From: Betaproteobacteria bacterium HGW-Betaproteobacteria-4
GTDB taxonomy: Bacteria > Pseudomonadota > Gammaproteobacteria > Burkholderiales > Rhodocyclaceae
Direction of reading: 5' to 3'
Assembly: GCA_002840785.1 (NCBI GenBank)
Contig: PHCH01000028.1
Span: forward strand, 1 to 64,000
DNA length: 64,000 nt
Shown: positions 1 through 9,920 of the stretch, piece after piece
Position numbering within the stretch: the stretch's first letter is position 1
Layout: each line of letters opens with the position of its first letter
Notes under the pieces: model-generated
Database searches by the model: none
Told to the model about the DNA's origin: nothing
Seen by the model: the letters and a program-made list of their open reading frames with translations, nothing else
Translations under genes and position numbers: made by a program

Positions 1-600
1 GTCAAGGAAGAGCTGGTCCGCCGCGAAATTCTCGCCCAGGAAGCCAAGAAGAAGGGCCTCGACAAGAACGCCAACATTCAGGGCCAGATCGAACTGGCCA
101 AGCAGGCCGTGCTCATTCGCGCCTACCTGAGCGACTACGTCAAGGCTCACCCGATCAGCGAAGCTCAGCTCAAGGCCGAATACGACCTGATCAAGACCAA
201 CCTCGGCGCCACCGAATACAAGGCCCGCCATGTGCTGGTCGAAAAGGAAGACGAAGCCAAGGCGATCATCGCCAAGCTGGAAAAGGGCGACAAGTTCTCC
301 GAACTGGCCAAGGCCTCGAAGGATCCTGGTTCCAAGGACAAGGGCGGCGAACTCGGCTGGAGCTCGCCGAAAGCCTACGTCAAGCCGTTTGGCGACGCCC
401 TGGTCCTGCTCAAGAAGGGCGAGTACACCAAGACCCCGGTCAAGTCCGATTTCGGTTACCACGTCATCCAGCTCGACGACTCCCGTCCGATGACCCCGCC
501 GCCGTTCGAGCAGGTCAAGCCGCAACTGCAACAGCGCGCCGGCCAGCAACAGGTCGAAAACCTGGTCAAGGAACTGCGCAACAAGGCCAAGGTCGACTAA
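1..600 (+). CDS. Peptidyl-prolyl cis-trans isomerase (parvulin/PpiC-SurA type), 5' truncated by window edge
   Basis: Frame open from base 1; parvulin motifs 'KARHVLVEKEDEAKAII', 'GGELGWSSP', 'SDFGYHVIQLDD'. Confidence 0.93.
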   Translation, partial: VKEELVRREILAQEAKKKGLDKNANIQGQIELAKQAVLIRAYLSDYVKAHPISEAQLKAEYDLIKTNLGATEYKARHVLVEKEDEAKAIIAKLEKGDKFSELAKASKDPGSKDKGGELGWSSPKAYVKPFGDALVLLKKGEYTKTPVKSDFGYHVIQLDDSRPMTPPPFEQVKPQLQQRAGQQQVENLVKELRNKAKVD

Positions 601-620
601 ACCTTCGCCAGGATGCGAGA

Positions 621-650
621 ATGCCCACCCTTCGGTGGGCATTTTTGTTT
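621..650 (+). terminator. Rho-independent terminator after the PPIase gene
   Basis: TGCCCACC-CTTC-GGTGGGCA stem followed by TTTTTGTTT. Confidence 0.85.
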
Positions 651-662
651 GTGGAGGCGAGT

Positions 663-1982
663 GTGTTCAACAGCCTGAAAAACCTGTTCGGCGGCAAACC
701 CGGGAAAGCCGGCGGATCCCTGCCCGTATCGACAGCGCCGGCCAGCACTGCCGCCACCCAGTTTCTCCGTCGCGAAGCGGTTTTCGACCGCAACAATCGC
801 CTGTCCGGCCACATTTTCACGCTGCAGGAATCGACTGCCCTGGCCGACGCCGACGATCGGCTCCAGCGCAGTCTCGACGAGACCCTGCTCGACACGCTGA
901 ACACCAGCAGCGATGCCTGGAACACGAGCCTGGCCTTCATTCCGCTCAATTCCGCCAGCCTCGACCTGGCTGCGGTCGACCGTCTCAAATCGACCAATAT
1001 CGTCCTGCTCGTCCAGCTCGCTGCCGACGCCGAGGCAGACATCGTCGGCGCGGCGATCGACCGGCTGCACGAGCGCGGTTTGCTGATCGGCATTTTCCGC
1101 CAGCCGAAGAACCCGGCTTTCGCCAAGGTCATTCAACAAGCCGATTTTGCCGCCATCAACATCGCTGCCCACGAGGCCGATACGGCCCGCGACTTTTCGG
1201 CCGCAGTGCGGGCCAGCGCGGGTGACCGCCCGAAGAAGCTGCTGGCCTGCAATGTCGAGACGCTCGACGACCTGCGCTTCTGCCAGCAGTGGCATTTCGA
1301 CAATTTCCACGGCAAGTTCGCCAGTTCGGATTCGGGCGTTCGTTCGGATAACAGCGGCGACCCGCACAAGGCGCTACTGCTCAACATCATGCGCCTGGTC
1401 CAGGGCGAGGCCGAGACGGTCGAGATCGCCGAGGCGATGAAGCAGGATCCGCTGCTCAGCTTCCGCATCCTGCGTTACCTGAATTCGCCGGCCCTCGGCC
1501 TGAGCCGTCGCATCGACTCGCTGGCCCAGGCGCTGGTCATCCTCGGCCGGCAGCGCCTGACCCGCTGGCTCTCGGTCCTGCTTTTTTCGGTGCGCGAGCC
1601 ACATTTCGGCGACTGGCTGCTGGTCGAAAACGCGCTGACCCGCGGCCGGCTCATGGAAGCACTCGGCGAGCAGTCGATGCCGGGCGTGGCGCACGACCCG
1701 CTGTTCCTGACCGGGATTTTTTCCTGCCTCGGCGAGTTGCTGCATCGGCCGCTGGCGGAAACGCTCAACGACATGCTGTTGGCCGACGACATCAAGCAGG
1801 CACTGCTTGAGCACAGCGGCCCCTACGCGCCACTGCTGGCCGTCGCCGAGGCCAGCGAGGACTTCGATCTGCCGCGCATGCGGGAGACGGCGCTGGCCGC
1901 CGGCGTCGCCCCGGAAACGGTGAACCGAGCCCTGCTCGCCGCGACGGCCTGGGCCAGTGAAGTGACCGAATACTGGGAATAG
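663..1982 (+). CDS. HDOD/EAL-like (YuxH family) signalling protein
   Basis: C-terminal 'EIAEAMKQDPLLSFRILRYLNSPALGLSRRIDSLAQALVILGRQRLTRWLSVLLF' HDOD signature; GTG start at 663 chosen. Confidence 0.82.
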   Translation: MFNSLKNLFGGKPGKAGGSLPVSTAPASTAATQFLRREAVFDRNNRLSGHIFTLQESTALADADDRLQRSLDETLLDTLNTSSDAWNTSLAFIPLNSASLDLAAVDRLKSTNIVLLVQLAADAEADIVGAAIDRLHERGLLIGIFRQPKNPAFAKVIQQADFAAINIAAHEADTARDFSAAVRASAGDRPKKLLACNVETLDDLRFCQQWHFDNFHGKFASSDSGVRSDNSGDPHKALLLNIMRLVQGEAETVEIAEAMKQDPLLSFRILRYLNSPALGLSRRIDSLAQALVILGRQRLTRWLSVLLFSVREPHFGDWLLVENALTRGRLMEALGEQSMPGVAHDPLFLTGIFSCLGELLHRPLAETLNDMLLADDIKQALLEHSGPYAPLLAVAEASEDFDLPRMRETALAAGVAPETVNRALLAATAWASEVTEYWE

Positions 1983-2042
1983 CCCTGACTGGCGACTTTC
2001 GCCGGAAAACTTGATGCAGATTGGAGCCATCATTGGCCGGCG

Positions 2043-3287
2043 GTGGCTAAATCCGCTGCAATGGCCATTCGTTTACTATTCGCCGCGCTCAGCCTGATTT
2101 TCTGGCTGCCGGCCCACGCCGACCAATCCCTGCAAGCCTGGATCGACACCGCGCTGCCGGGCACTGTCCTGCGCCTGCCGCCCGGCACCTACCGCGGCCC
2201 GGCCAGCATCACCAAGCCGCTGACGCTGGAAGGCAATGGCAAGGTGATCGTCGATGGCGGCGGCAAGGGCACCGTGCTGACCATCAAGGCGGACGGGGTG
2301 ACCATTCGCGGTCTGACCCTGCGCGCCAGCGGCGATTCGCATGACGCCATCGACGGCGCCATCATGGTGACCGAAGGCAGCGGCCTGCTCATCGAGAACA
2401 ATGTGATCGAGGACGTGCTGTTCGGCATTTCGCTGCACCGGACGACCGACAGCATCGTGCGCCACAACCGCATCCGCTCGCGCCCGGTCGACTCGGCCGA
2501 CCGTGGCGACGGTCTGCGCCTGTGGTATAGCACGGGCAACCGCATCGAGAACAACGACATCGCGCAGATTCGCGACATCACGGTGAGCAATTCGCCGCTC
2601 AACCGCTACATCGGCAACACCATCCGCGACAGCCGGCGCGCCTTCAATTTCCTTTTTTCGCACCGAAGTCTGGTTGACCGTAACATTCTCGAGAAAAACT
2701 CGACCGGCATCATCGCCCTCAACTCCGATGGCCTGATCATCCGCGGCAACCGCATCCTGCATGCCATGGACGCCTCCGGTGCCGGCATCGCGCTCAAGGA
2801 GACCTCGGCGGCACTGGTCATCGACAACGAAATCGTGCACTGCGCCCACGGCATCATGGCCGATTCGCCGATGGACGCCATCAACCGCATCGTTTTCATC
2901 AACAACGTCATCGCCCACAACATCACGGGCATCTATTTCTACGGCGCCAAAGGCGGCCACATCGCCATCAACAACACCTTCCGCAGCAACCTGTGGCCGG
3001 TCACGGTGATTGGCGACGGCGACCCGATGAACGACACCTGGTGGGGCAATACCTGGGATACCTACGAGGGATTCGACCTCGATGGCGACGGCTTCGGCGA
3101 CAAGCCGCACGAACTGCACGCTTACGCCGACCGCCTGTGGATCGAGACGCCGAGCGTCACTTTTTTCCGCAATTCGCCGGTCCTTGAACTGCTCGATTTC
3201 CTCGAACGGCTGGCACCCTTCTCGGCGCCTTCCCTCATCCTGCGCGACACGGCGCCGCGCATGCAGCCGGCCAAAGCCTACAACTGA
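2043..3287 (+). CDS. NosD-like right-handed beta-helix periplasmic protein
   Basis: Signal peptide; repeated 'N.I..N.I' parallel beta-helix pattern; NosD-type 'GDGLRLWYSTGNRIENNDI', 'FNFLFSHRSLVDRN', 'GIYFYGAKGGHIAINNTF'. Confidence 0.82.
   Translation: MAKSAAMAIRLLFAALSLIFWLPAHADQSLQAWIDTALPGTVLRLPPGTYRGPASITKPLTLEGNGKVIVDGGGKGTVLTIKADGVTIRGLTLRASGDSHDAIDGAIMVTEGSGLLIENNVIEDVLFGISLHRTTDSIVRHNRIRSRPVDSADRGDGLRLWYSTGNRIENNDIAQIRDITVSNSPLNRYIGNTIRDSRRAFNFLFSHRSLVDRNILEKNSTGIIALNSDGLIIRGNRILHAMDASGAGIALKETSAALVIDNEIVHCAHGIMADSPMDAINRIVFINNVIAHNITGIYFYGAKGGHIAINNTFRSNLWPVTVIGDGDPMNDTWWGNTWDTYEGFDLDGDGFGDKPHELHAYADRLWIETPSVTFFRNSPVLELLDFLERLAPFSAPSLILRDTAPRMQPAKAYN
2649..2685 (-). repeat. Dispersed ACGGTCAAC motif, copy inside nosD-like CDS
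   Basis: Core GTTGACCGT 2673-2681; TTTTTT at 2653-2658 occupies the second A/T tract position. Confidence 0.6.
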
Positions 3288-4219
3288 TATTCGTCACCGC
3301 CGCCCTGCATGGCCATTTCGACAACGCGTTTCGACAGATGCGGGGCAAATAGCGAAATCAGGTCGTAGTCGTAGCGGCGCAAATAGGTGCCGCGGCGCAG
3401 GGCGAGGCGCGTCGTATTGGACTCGAACAGATGGGCGGCATCGATTGCGACCAGGCCGGTGTCGCGCTGGGCATCGAAAGCCAGCGCCGAAATGATGCCC
3501 AGCCCCAAGCCAAGGCTGACGTAGGTCTTGATCACGTCGGCATCGAGAGCGGTCAGCGCGACATTCGGCTGCACGCCGATGCGCTCGAAGGCGCGGTTGA
3601 TGCGCGAACGGCCGGTAAAGGCCGTGTCGTAGGTGATCAGCGGCCATTTCGCCAGTTCGTTGAGCGACAGCGGCTGCGATTCAAGGATGGGATGCCCTTC
3701 CGGCGCGATGACGCAATGCGTCCATTGGCGGATCGGCAGCGTGATCAACTGCTGATACTGGTCGAGCGACTCGGTGGCGATGCCAATGTCGGCCTCGCCG
3801 GCGACCACCCATTCGGCGATCTGGATCGGGCTGCCCTGGTGCATTTCGAGCTTGACGTCCGGGTGTTGGGCGACGAAATCGCGGACCACCACCGGCAGCG
3901 CGTAACGCGCCTGGGTATGGGTCGCCGCCAGGACCAGCCGGCCGGAACTGCCCGTCGCGAACTCGCTGCTCGCCCGCTTGAGGTTTTCCGCTTCGCGCAG
4001 GATGCGTTCGGCGATCTCCAGCACCACCTTGCCCGGTTCGCTCACCCCGGTGAAACGCTTGCCGCTGCGCTCGAAGATGGCGACACCGAGTTCGTCCTCA
4101 AGCAGCTTGACCTGCTTGGAGATGCCCGGCTGCGAGGTATAGAGCGATTCGGCGGCCTCGGAGACATTCAGTCCCTGACGCTGGATTTCGACGATGTAGC
4201 GTAGCTGTTGGAGTTTCAT
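3278..4219 (-). CDS. cysB: CysB-family LysR transcriptional regulator
   Basis: 'MKLQQLRYIVEIQRQGLNVSEAAESLYTSQPGISKQVKLLEDELGVAIFERSGKRFTGVSEPGK' typical of CysB; adjacent to sulfur assimilation genes. Confidence 0.92.
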   Translation of the reverse strand: MKLQQLRYIVEIQRQGLNVSEAAESLYTSQPGISKQVKLLEDELGVAIFERSGKRFTGVSEPGKVVLEIAERILREAENLKRASSEFATGSSGRLVLAATHTQARYALPVVVRDFVAQHPDVKLEMHQGSPIQIAEWVVAGEADIGIATESLDQYQQLITLPIRQWTHCVIAPEGHPILESQPLSLNELAKWPLITYDTAFTGRSRINRAFERIGVQPNVALTALDADVIKTYVSLGLGLGIISALAFDAQRDTGLVAIDAAHLFESNTTRLALRRGTYLRRYDYDLISLFAPHLSKRVVEMAMQGGGDEYQL

Positions 4220-4268
4220 GGAGCAACTTAATAACTTAACGATATAACAATCTAACTCAATATTCTTT

Positions 4269-5078
4269 TTGATTCAATTGGCGGCGATTAACATGCAGGC
4301 CATGGATTACCTCTACACCCTTTCCGGCTTTGCTGTTGGCGCCATCGTCGGCCTGACCGGCGTCGGCGGCGGCTCGCTCATGACGCCACTGCTCGTGCTG
4401 CTGTTCGGCGTCCCGCCAGCCACCGCCGTCGGCACCGACCTGCTTTATGCGGCGATGACCAAGGCCGGCGGCACCGTGGCGCACGGCCGGAAAGGCCATA
4501 TCGACTGGACCGTCACCCGCCGCTTGGCGCTCGGCAGCATCCCGGCGGCGGCGATTACGCTCTATATCCTGTCGCAGTTGCCGAAGGGCAGCAATGTCAT
4601 CGGCCAGATCATTTCGCACGGCCTCGGTTTTGCCCTGATGCTCACCGCCATCGCCATCCTGTTCGGCCGCAAGCTGCGCGAATACGCCGGCAAGCACGAT
4701 GACTCGCCGCTGCGCCAGCGCCATCTGGGCAAGATTACCGTGGCGGTTGGCATCACGCTTGGCGTGCTGGTCACCGTGTCGTCGGTTGGCGCCGGGGCGC
4801 TTGGCGTTGCCGCGCTGTTCTTCCTTTACCCAAAACTTTCTCCCGTCCGCATTGTCGGATCGGATGTCGCCCATGCCGTGCCGCTGACGCTGGTTGCCGG
4901 CCTTGGCCACTGGATGCTCGGCGGCGTCGACTGGTCGCTGCTCGGCGCGCTGCTGCTCGGTTCGCTGCCCGGCATCTGGCTGGGTACCCAAGTTTCTGCC
5001 AAGGTGCCGGAACATATCCTGCGCCGCATTCTGGCTGCCATGCTGGTGCTCATCGGCACCAAGCTGGTTTTCGCCTGA
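4269..5078 (+). CDS. TSUP/TauE-SafE family sulfite/sulfonate permease
   Basis: Multi-TM, 'GFAVGAIVGLTGVGGGSLMTPLLVLLFGVPPATAVGTDLLYA'; start could be 4293. Confidence 0.88.
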   Translation: MIQLAAINMQAMDYLYTLSGFAVGAIVGLTGVGGGSLMTPLLVLLFGVPPATAVGTDLLYAAMTKAGGTVAHGRKGHIDWTVTRRLALGSIPAAAITLYILSQLPKGSNVIGQIISHGLGFALMLTAIAILFGRKLREYAGKHDDSPLRQRHLGKITVAVGITLGVLVTVSSVGAGALGVAALFFLYPKLSPVRIVGSDVAHAVPLTLVAGLGHWMLGGVDWSLLGALLLGSLPGIWLGTQVSAKVPEHILRRILAAMLVLIGTKLVFA

Positions 5079-5099
5079 CGTTTTCCCCAAGGACGTTTC

Positions 5100-6791
5100 A
5101 TGTACAAATACGATGCCATCGACCGCCAGCTCATCAACGAGCGCGTCGACCAGTTCCGTGACCAGGTCCGCCGCTGGAAAGCCGGCGAACTGAGCGACGA
5201 CGAATTCCGCCCGCTGCGCCTGCAGAACGGACTCTACATCCAGCGCCACGCGCCGATGTTCCGCATTGCCGTGCCATACGGCATGCTCAATTCGGCCCAG
5301 TTGCGCACGCTCGGGCACGTTGCCGGCAAGTATGACCGTGGCTACGGCCACTTTACGACGCGCCACAATCTGCAGCTCAACTGGCCAAAGATCGAGGACG
5401 TGCCGGAAATCCTTGCCGAGCTGGCTGAAGTCGAGATGCATGCCATCCAGACCTCGGGTAACTGCCTGCGCAACATCACCACCGACCAGTTCGCCGGGGT
5501 TGCCGCCGACGAAGTGATCGACCCGCGCCCGCTGGCCGAAATTCTCCGCGAATGGACGACCTTCCACCCGGAATTCGCCTTCCTGCCGCGCAAGTTCAAG
5601 ATTGCCATTTCGGGGACGAAGGAAGACCGCGCCGTGACGTGGTTCCACGATATCGGCCTGCAGTTGCAGGAACAGAACGGTGAAGTCGGCTTCCGCGTCA
5701 TCGTCGGTGGCGGCCTAGGCCGGACGCCGATCCGCGGCCAGATCGTCCGCGAATTCCTGCCCTGGCAGCACATCCTGACCTATTGCGAAGCGATTCTCCG
5801 CGTCTATAACCGCCAGGGTCGCCGCGACAATGCCTACAAGGCGCGTATCAAGATCCTCGTCCAGGCGCTTGGCGTCGAAGCCTTTGCCCAACTGGTCGAA
5901 GAAGAATGGGCGCATGGCAAGGATGGCCCGGCCACTCTGACGCAGGCCGAGTTCGACCGGGTTGCCGCGCATTTCAGTGCCCCGGCCTACGAAAAGCTGA
6001 GCGCAGCCGATGCCGGCCTGAGCGAAAAGCTGGCACTTGAAAAATCGTTCAAAAACTGGGTTGACCGTAGCACTCACCCGCACAAGGTGCCGGGCTACAC
6101 CGCCGTCACGCTGTCGCTCAAAAAGCACGGCGTGGCGCCGGGCGACATCACTTCCGAGCAGATGGCCGTCGTCGCCGATCTGGCCGACCAGTACAGCTTC
6201 GGCGAGCTGCGCATCAGCCACGAACAGAACATCATCCTGGCCGACGTCAAGCTGGCCGACCTCTACGAAGTCTGGCAGAAGGCCAAGGCCGCCGGCCTGG
6301 CAACGCCGAACATCGGCCTGCTGACCGGCATCATCTGCTGCCCGGGCGGCGATTTCTGCGATCTGGCCAACGCCAAGTCGATCCCCATTGCCACCGCCAT
6401 CCAGGCCCGTTTCGACGATCTCGACTACCTGTTCGACATCGGCGAGATCGACCTCAATATCTCCGGCTGCATGAACGCCTGCGGCCATCACCACGTCGGC
6501 CACATCGGCGTGCTCGGTGTCGACAAGAACGACTCCGAGTTCTATCAGGTCACGCTGGGCGGCCGTCAGGGCAACGATGCCAAGCTCGGCAAGGTCATCG
6601 GCCCGTCCTTCGCGGCTGATGAAATGCCCGATGTCGTCGACAAGATCATCAAGGTTTACATCGAGAGCCGTCACCCCGACGAGCGTTTCCTCGACACCTT
6701 CGATCGTATCGGGATCGACCCGTTCAAGAACCGCGTTTACGAAGGCCGCGCCCACGGCAAGGCCAAGGCAGCACAAAAGGAGGCCGCATAA
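5100..6791 (+). CDS. cysI: Nitrite/sulfite reductase (hemoprotein), CysI
   Basis: 'GYGHFTTRHNLQLNW', 'HPHKVPGYTAVTLSLKK', siroheme/4Fe4S motif 'CCPGGDFCDLANAKS...NISGCMNACGHHHVGHIG'. Confidence 0.93.
   Translation: MYKYDAIDRQLINERVDQFRDQVRRWKAGELSDDEFRPLRLQNGLYIQRHAPMFRIAVPYGMLNSAQLRTLGHVAGKYDRGYGHFTTRHNLQLNWPKIEDVPEILAELAEVEMHAIQTSGNCLRNITTDQFAGVAADEVIDPRPLAEILREWTTFHPEFAFLPRKFKIAISGTKEDRAVTWFHDIGLQLQEQNGEVGFRVIVGGGLGRTPIRGQIVREFLPWQHILTYCEAILRVYNRQGRRDNAYKARIKILVQALGVEAFAQLVEEEWAHGKDGPATLTQAEFDRVAAHFSAPAYEKLSAADAGLSEKLALEKSFKNWVDRSTHPHKVPGYTAVTLSLKKHGVAPGDITSEQMAVVADLADQYSFGELRISHEQNIILADVKLADLYEVWQKAKAAGLATPNIGLLTGIICCPGGDFCDLANAKSIPIATAIQARFDDLDYLFDIGEIDLNISGCMNACGHHHVGHIGVLGVDKNDSEFYQVTLGGRQGNDAKLGKVIGPSFAADEMPDVVDKIIKVYIESRHPDERFLDTFDRIGIDPFKNRVYEGRAHGKAKAAQKEAA
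6036..6072 (-). repeat. Dispersed ACGGTCAAC motif, copy inside cysI
   Basis: GGTTGACCGTAGCA at 6059-6072; A/T tracts at 6051-6055 and 6040-6045 in register with consensus. Confidence 0.65.
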
Positions 6792-7300
6792 TGGCGCAAC
6801 TGATCAAGCACGGGGCGGCTACGCTCGACACCTGGACAACGCTCGAACTCGCTGAAGGCGAAACGCCTGAAGCGGTTGCCCTGCCCGCCGGCGACGTCAT
6901 CTTCCCGCTCGCCGTCTGGCAGGCGCGCAAAGCCGAGATCATCTCCTGCCACAAGCGCATCGGCCTGCTCATCCAGCCCGATGAGCGCGTCGAGGACATT
7001 GCCGCCGATCTCGACTATTTCATCGTCATCGCCGTCAATTTCCCGAAATTCGTCGATGGCCGCGGCTACTCGACAGCCAGCCTGCTGCGCCAGCGTTACA
7101 AGTATCAAGGCGAGCTGCGCGCCGTCGGCGACGTGCTGCACGACCAGCTGTTCTACATGCAGCGCGTCGGTTTCGACAGCTATGCGCTGAAGGATGGCAA
7201 GAACGCGATCTACGCCATCGAAGCCGGCTTCAGCACCTTCAGCGATGCTTACCAGGCCTCGACCACCCAGCCGCAACCCCAATTCCGCCGCCGCGCCTAG
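6791..7300 (+). CDS. DUF934 domain-containing protein (sulfur assimilation cluster)
   Basis: 'IGLLIQPDERVEDIAADLDYFIVIAVNFPKFVDGRGYSTASLLRQRYKYQGELRAVGDVLHDQLFYMQRVGFDSY'; start overlaps cysI stop. Confidence 0.9.
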   Translation: MAQLIKHGAATLDTWTTLELAEGETPEAVALPAGDVIFPLAVWQARKAEIISCHKRIGLLIQPDERVEDIAADLDYFIVIAVNFPKFVDGRGYSTASLLRQRYKYQGELRAVGDVLHDQLFYMQRVGFDSYALKDGKNAIYAIEAGFSTFSDAYQASTTQPQPQFRRRA

Positions 7301-7308
7301 GAACAGCC

Positions 7309-8028
7309 ATGTCCCCCAGCCTGCTCAACATCACGCCCGAACTGACCGCCAGCGTCGCCACCAAGACCAAGGCCGTGCAAGCCCTGCTCGCCGACATCGC
7401 CGCCAACTGGTCGACCGCCGCCTTCGCCAACAGCCTGGGCGCCGAAGACATGGTGCTGACCGACCTCATCGTCAAGGCCAAGCTGCCCATCGAAATCTTC
7501 AGCCTCGACACCGGCCGCCTGCCGCTCGAAACCTACGACTTGATGGACGCCCTGCGCAAACACTACGGCCTCAAGCTCAAAATCTACTTCCCGCAAGCCG
7601 AAGAAGTCGAAGCCTTCGTCCGCAACCACGGCATCAACGGTTTCTACGATTCCGTCACCCTGCGTAAAGCTTGCTGCCACGCCCGCAAGGTCGAGCCGCT
7701 CAAACGCGCCCTGGCCGGCAAACGCGCCTGGATCACCGGCCTGCGCGCCCAGCAAGCCACCACCCGCACCGGCCTGCCCTTCCGCGAATACGACGAAGGC
7801 AACGGCCTGGAGAAATTCAATCCGCTGTCGGACTGGAGCGAAAAAGAAGTCTGGGCCTACATCAAGCAAAACGCCGTGCCCTACAACGCCCTCCACGACA
7901 AGTTCTACCCCAGCATCGGCTGCGCCCCCTGCACCCGCGCCATCTCGCCGGGCGAAGACGTCCGCGCCGGACGGTGGTGGTGGGAGAATCCCGAAACCAA
8001 GGAATGCGGGCTGCATGTGAAGGGCTGA
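7309..8028 (+). CDS. cysH: Phosphoadenylyl/adenylyl-sulfate reductase (thioredoxin type)
   Basis: 'FANSLGAEDMVLTDLIVKAKLPIEIFSLDTGRLPLETYDLMD', 'RKACCHARKVEPL', 'GCAPCTRAISPGEDVRAGRWWWEN' (4Fe4S CC...CxxC). Confidence 0.94.
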   Translation: MSPSLLNITPELTASVATKTKAVQALLADIAANWSTAAFANSLGAEDMVLTDLIVKAKLPIEIFSLDTGRLPLETYDLMDALRKHYGLKLKIYFPQAEEVEAFVRNHGINGFYDSVTLRKACCHARKVEPLKRALAGKRAWITGLRAQQATTRTGLPFREYDEGNGLEKFNPLSDWSEKEVWAYIKQNAVPYNALHDKFYPSIGCAPCTRAISPGEDVRAGRWWWENPETKECGLHVKG

Positions 8029-8047
8029 TCTTGTTCAGGATCATGAG

Positions 8048-8074
8048 AACCCGGCTTCGAGCCGGTTTTTTTTA
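8048..8074 (+). terminator. Rho-independent terminator after cysH
   Basis: AACCCGGCTTCGAGCCGGTTTTTTTT hairpin plus T tract. Confidence 0.85.
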
Positions 8075-8127
8075 TTGGCTAGCGCAAAAATGTCAGGCGA
8101 ATAGGAAATTTACGCCATAAGCATGAT

Positions 8128-8164
8128 TTCCACGGTCAACCGGAAAAATCGGCGAAAATAAAAA
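8128..8164 (+). repeat. Dispersed ACGGTCAAC motif, intergenic copy
   Basis: TTCCACGGTCAACCGGAAAAATCGGCGAAAATAAAA. Confidence 0.85.
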
Positions 8165-8212
8165 GGTTCTGCCCCCTCTTTGCCCGCTCTCATTCCTTAG
8201 AGGCTGCCACTC

Positions 8213-8674
8213 TTGCATACAGAGAAAATCTCCAACCTTGCTGTTTCTCATTTTGTAACAGTACCCTCCCGTGGAGGCACTGCTTACTCGATCGTTTCCA
8301 TCTCCATTGATGGTCTGCGCATCCCCGAGTTACCTATCACTGCTGCAACTAAACCAAATTCTGGTCAAAACGTAATTGCTGCTTTCCAAGGCAATTCGAA
8401 GACAGACATTGTCGGTTGGCTGGACCCTGTAACGAATATCCCGATAGTCGTCATCCCAAAAATAGTCACCTATTACCCGATCATTCTCATATTTCTTTTT
8501 CCGTTACTTTCAATATTGCTAATCACTGCGCATCCAAGCCACAGAAACGTTTTGGCCTTTTTGGTAGGTGCCCTTGTGGTCACTCTTGTTCTCGTTCAAG
8601 CCATTGGCCGGCCCGGCGTCGCGCGCCACCTAATGAAAGCCCAGGAGGAGGAAATGGGGCCGAGCTCGAACTAA
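8213..8674 (+). CDS. Hypothetical membrane protein (C-terminal TM helices)
   Basis: Open 153-aa frame from TTG with two hydrophobic segments ('YYPIILIFLFPLLSILLI', 'VLAFLVGALVVTLVLVQAIG'); no family recognised. Confidence 0.5.
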   Translation: MHTEKISNLAVSHFVTVPSRGGTAYSIVSISIDGLRIPELPITAATKPNSGQNVIAAFQGNSKTDIVGWLDPVTNIPIVVIPKIVTYYPIILIFLFPLLSILLITAHPSHRNVLAFLVGALVVTLVLVQAIGRPGVARHLMKAQEEEMGPSSN

Positions 8675-8676
8675 AT

Positions 8677-9901
8677 CTAAGCCAGCAGCAAATGCTGCTC
8701 TCCAATGTTTCGAATCTCCGCCTCAGCCACCCCGGTTTCCCGCGCAAACTCAGGCCAGTTCCTGATCGCCTCCCTGACCTTCCTGATCACCCTCGGCCCC
8801 GTGCCGATCTTGAACCGGTCGGCTTCGGCCAGCATGTCGGCTTCTGTGAAGTTCTTGAACTTCCCATTCACCGACATGAGGTGCTGATTGGTCCATTCGC
8901 CGGCCGGGTTGTGGGCGAAGGTGATGTCGTAGGCAGGGGACAGGGCCCAGGTTTCATTGGCTTTTAGCCGGAACGAGATGTTCTTGGTGTGGTCGTCGCA
9001 ATTGCGCGCCATGACGTTGAAGACCATGCGCCGGAAGGCCTCTTCCTTCTGCTCGTAGGGTAGCCCCAGTTTGTCCATGACCAGGAACAGTTGCGAGTAG
9101 GCGTTGGTGCCCTTTTTCTTGTAATCCAGGTGGTCCATGGCGCACAGGGTTTGCATGTGGTGGCGGACGGCGCCGTCTTCGCGGTCGAAACGGCGCGTCA
9201 TGAAGTGGGCGCGACCGTTTTCTTCAAGCAGTCGGCATTCCATCATCTCGATGCCGGCCGCCCTGGCCATCAGGTAGTACGCCTGCTCGATGCGGCCGTA
9301 ACCGCCCGAGGCGCCGAGTTCGAGGTCTTTGCCGATGCCGTCGAACACCACCGGCCGAAGTGCCGACGTCGATGATGCTGCGCAGGGCGGCGTCGGTCTG
9401 CTCGTCATCTTCAATCGTGCCGGCGACGGCCTTGCGCGCTTCGCTGACCAGATCGCTCAGTTCGATGGGCGTCGGCTTCTGGCGGATGGGCCCACGACCT
9501 GGCTTGAAAACCATGGCGCCCATGGCGCGGTTGCCCATGTAGGCCAGGCGGTCGATTTCAGAAACCTGATTGGCCGGGATACCGCGGTCTGCCATGTATT
9601 TGTTGATCAGGGCGTTGCCGAAATCGTCCGGCAGGGCATCGCTGAGCAGCGCCGGCAACCCCTTGTAGGTTTCGCGCGGCAAGTCGGTAAAGATGTAGGG
9701 CTCTTCGCGCAGCGGCATGCGCAGGGGCGAGGGTTCGACACCTTTGGCGATGAAGCTCGGCGCGTAGGCAAAAGCGTAGAAACCATAGGCCGGATCGAGG
9801 GCGACGGCGCCCATCAACTGGCCCCAGAGATGGACTTCGACACGGTCGACGTGCTTGTACGGCGCGGCGCGGGTACGACGGGGCTTGGGAGTGGTGGCCA
9901 T
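8677..9901 (-). pseudogene. hipA: HipA-type toxin kinase disrupted by internal deletion/frameshift
   Basis: N-terminal half in ORF 9224..9901 ('...GNRAMGAMVFKPG...IIDVGTSAGG') and C-terminal half in another frame, ORF 8677..9414 ('FDGIGKDLELGASGGYGRIEQAYYLMARAAGI...NVMARNCDDHTKNISF'); junction near 9345-9360. Confidence 0.8.
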
Positions 9902-9920
9902 GGCGGTCCTTCAGCGACGT

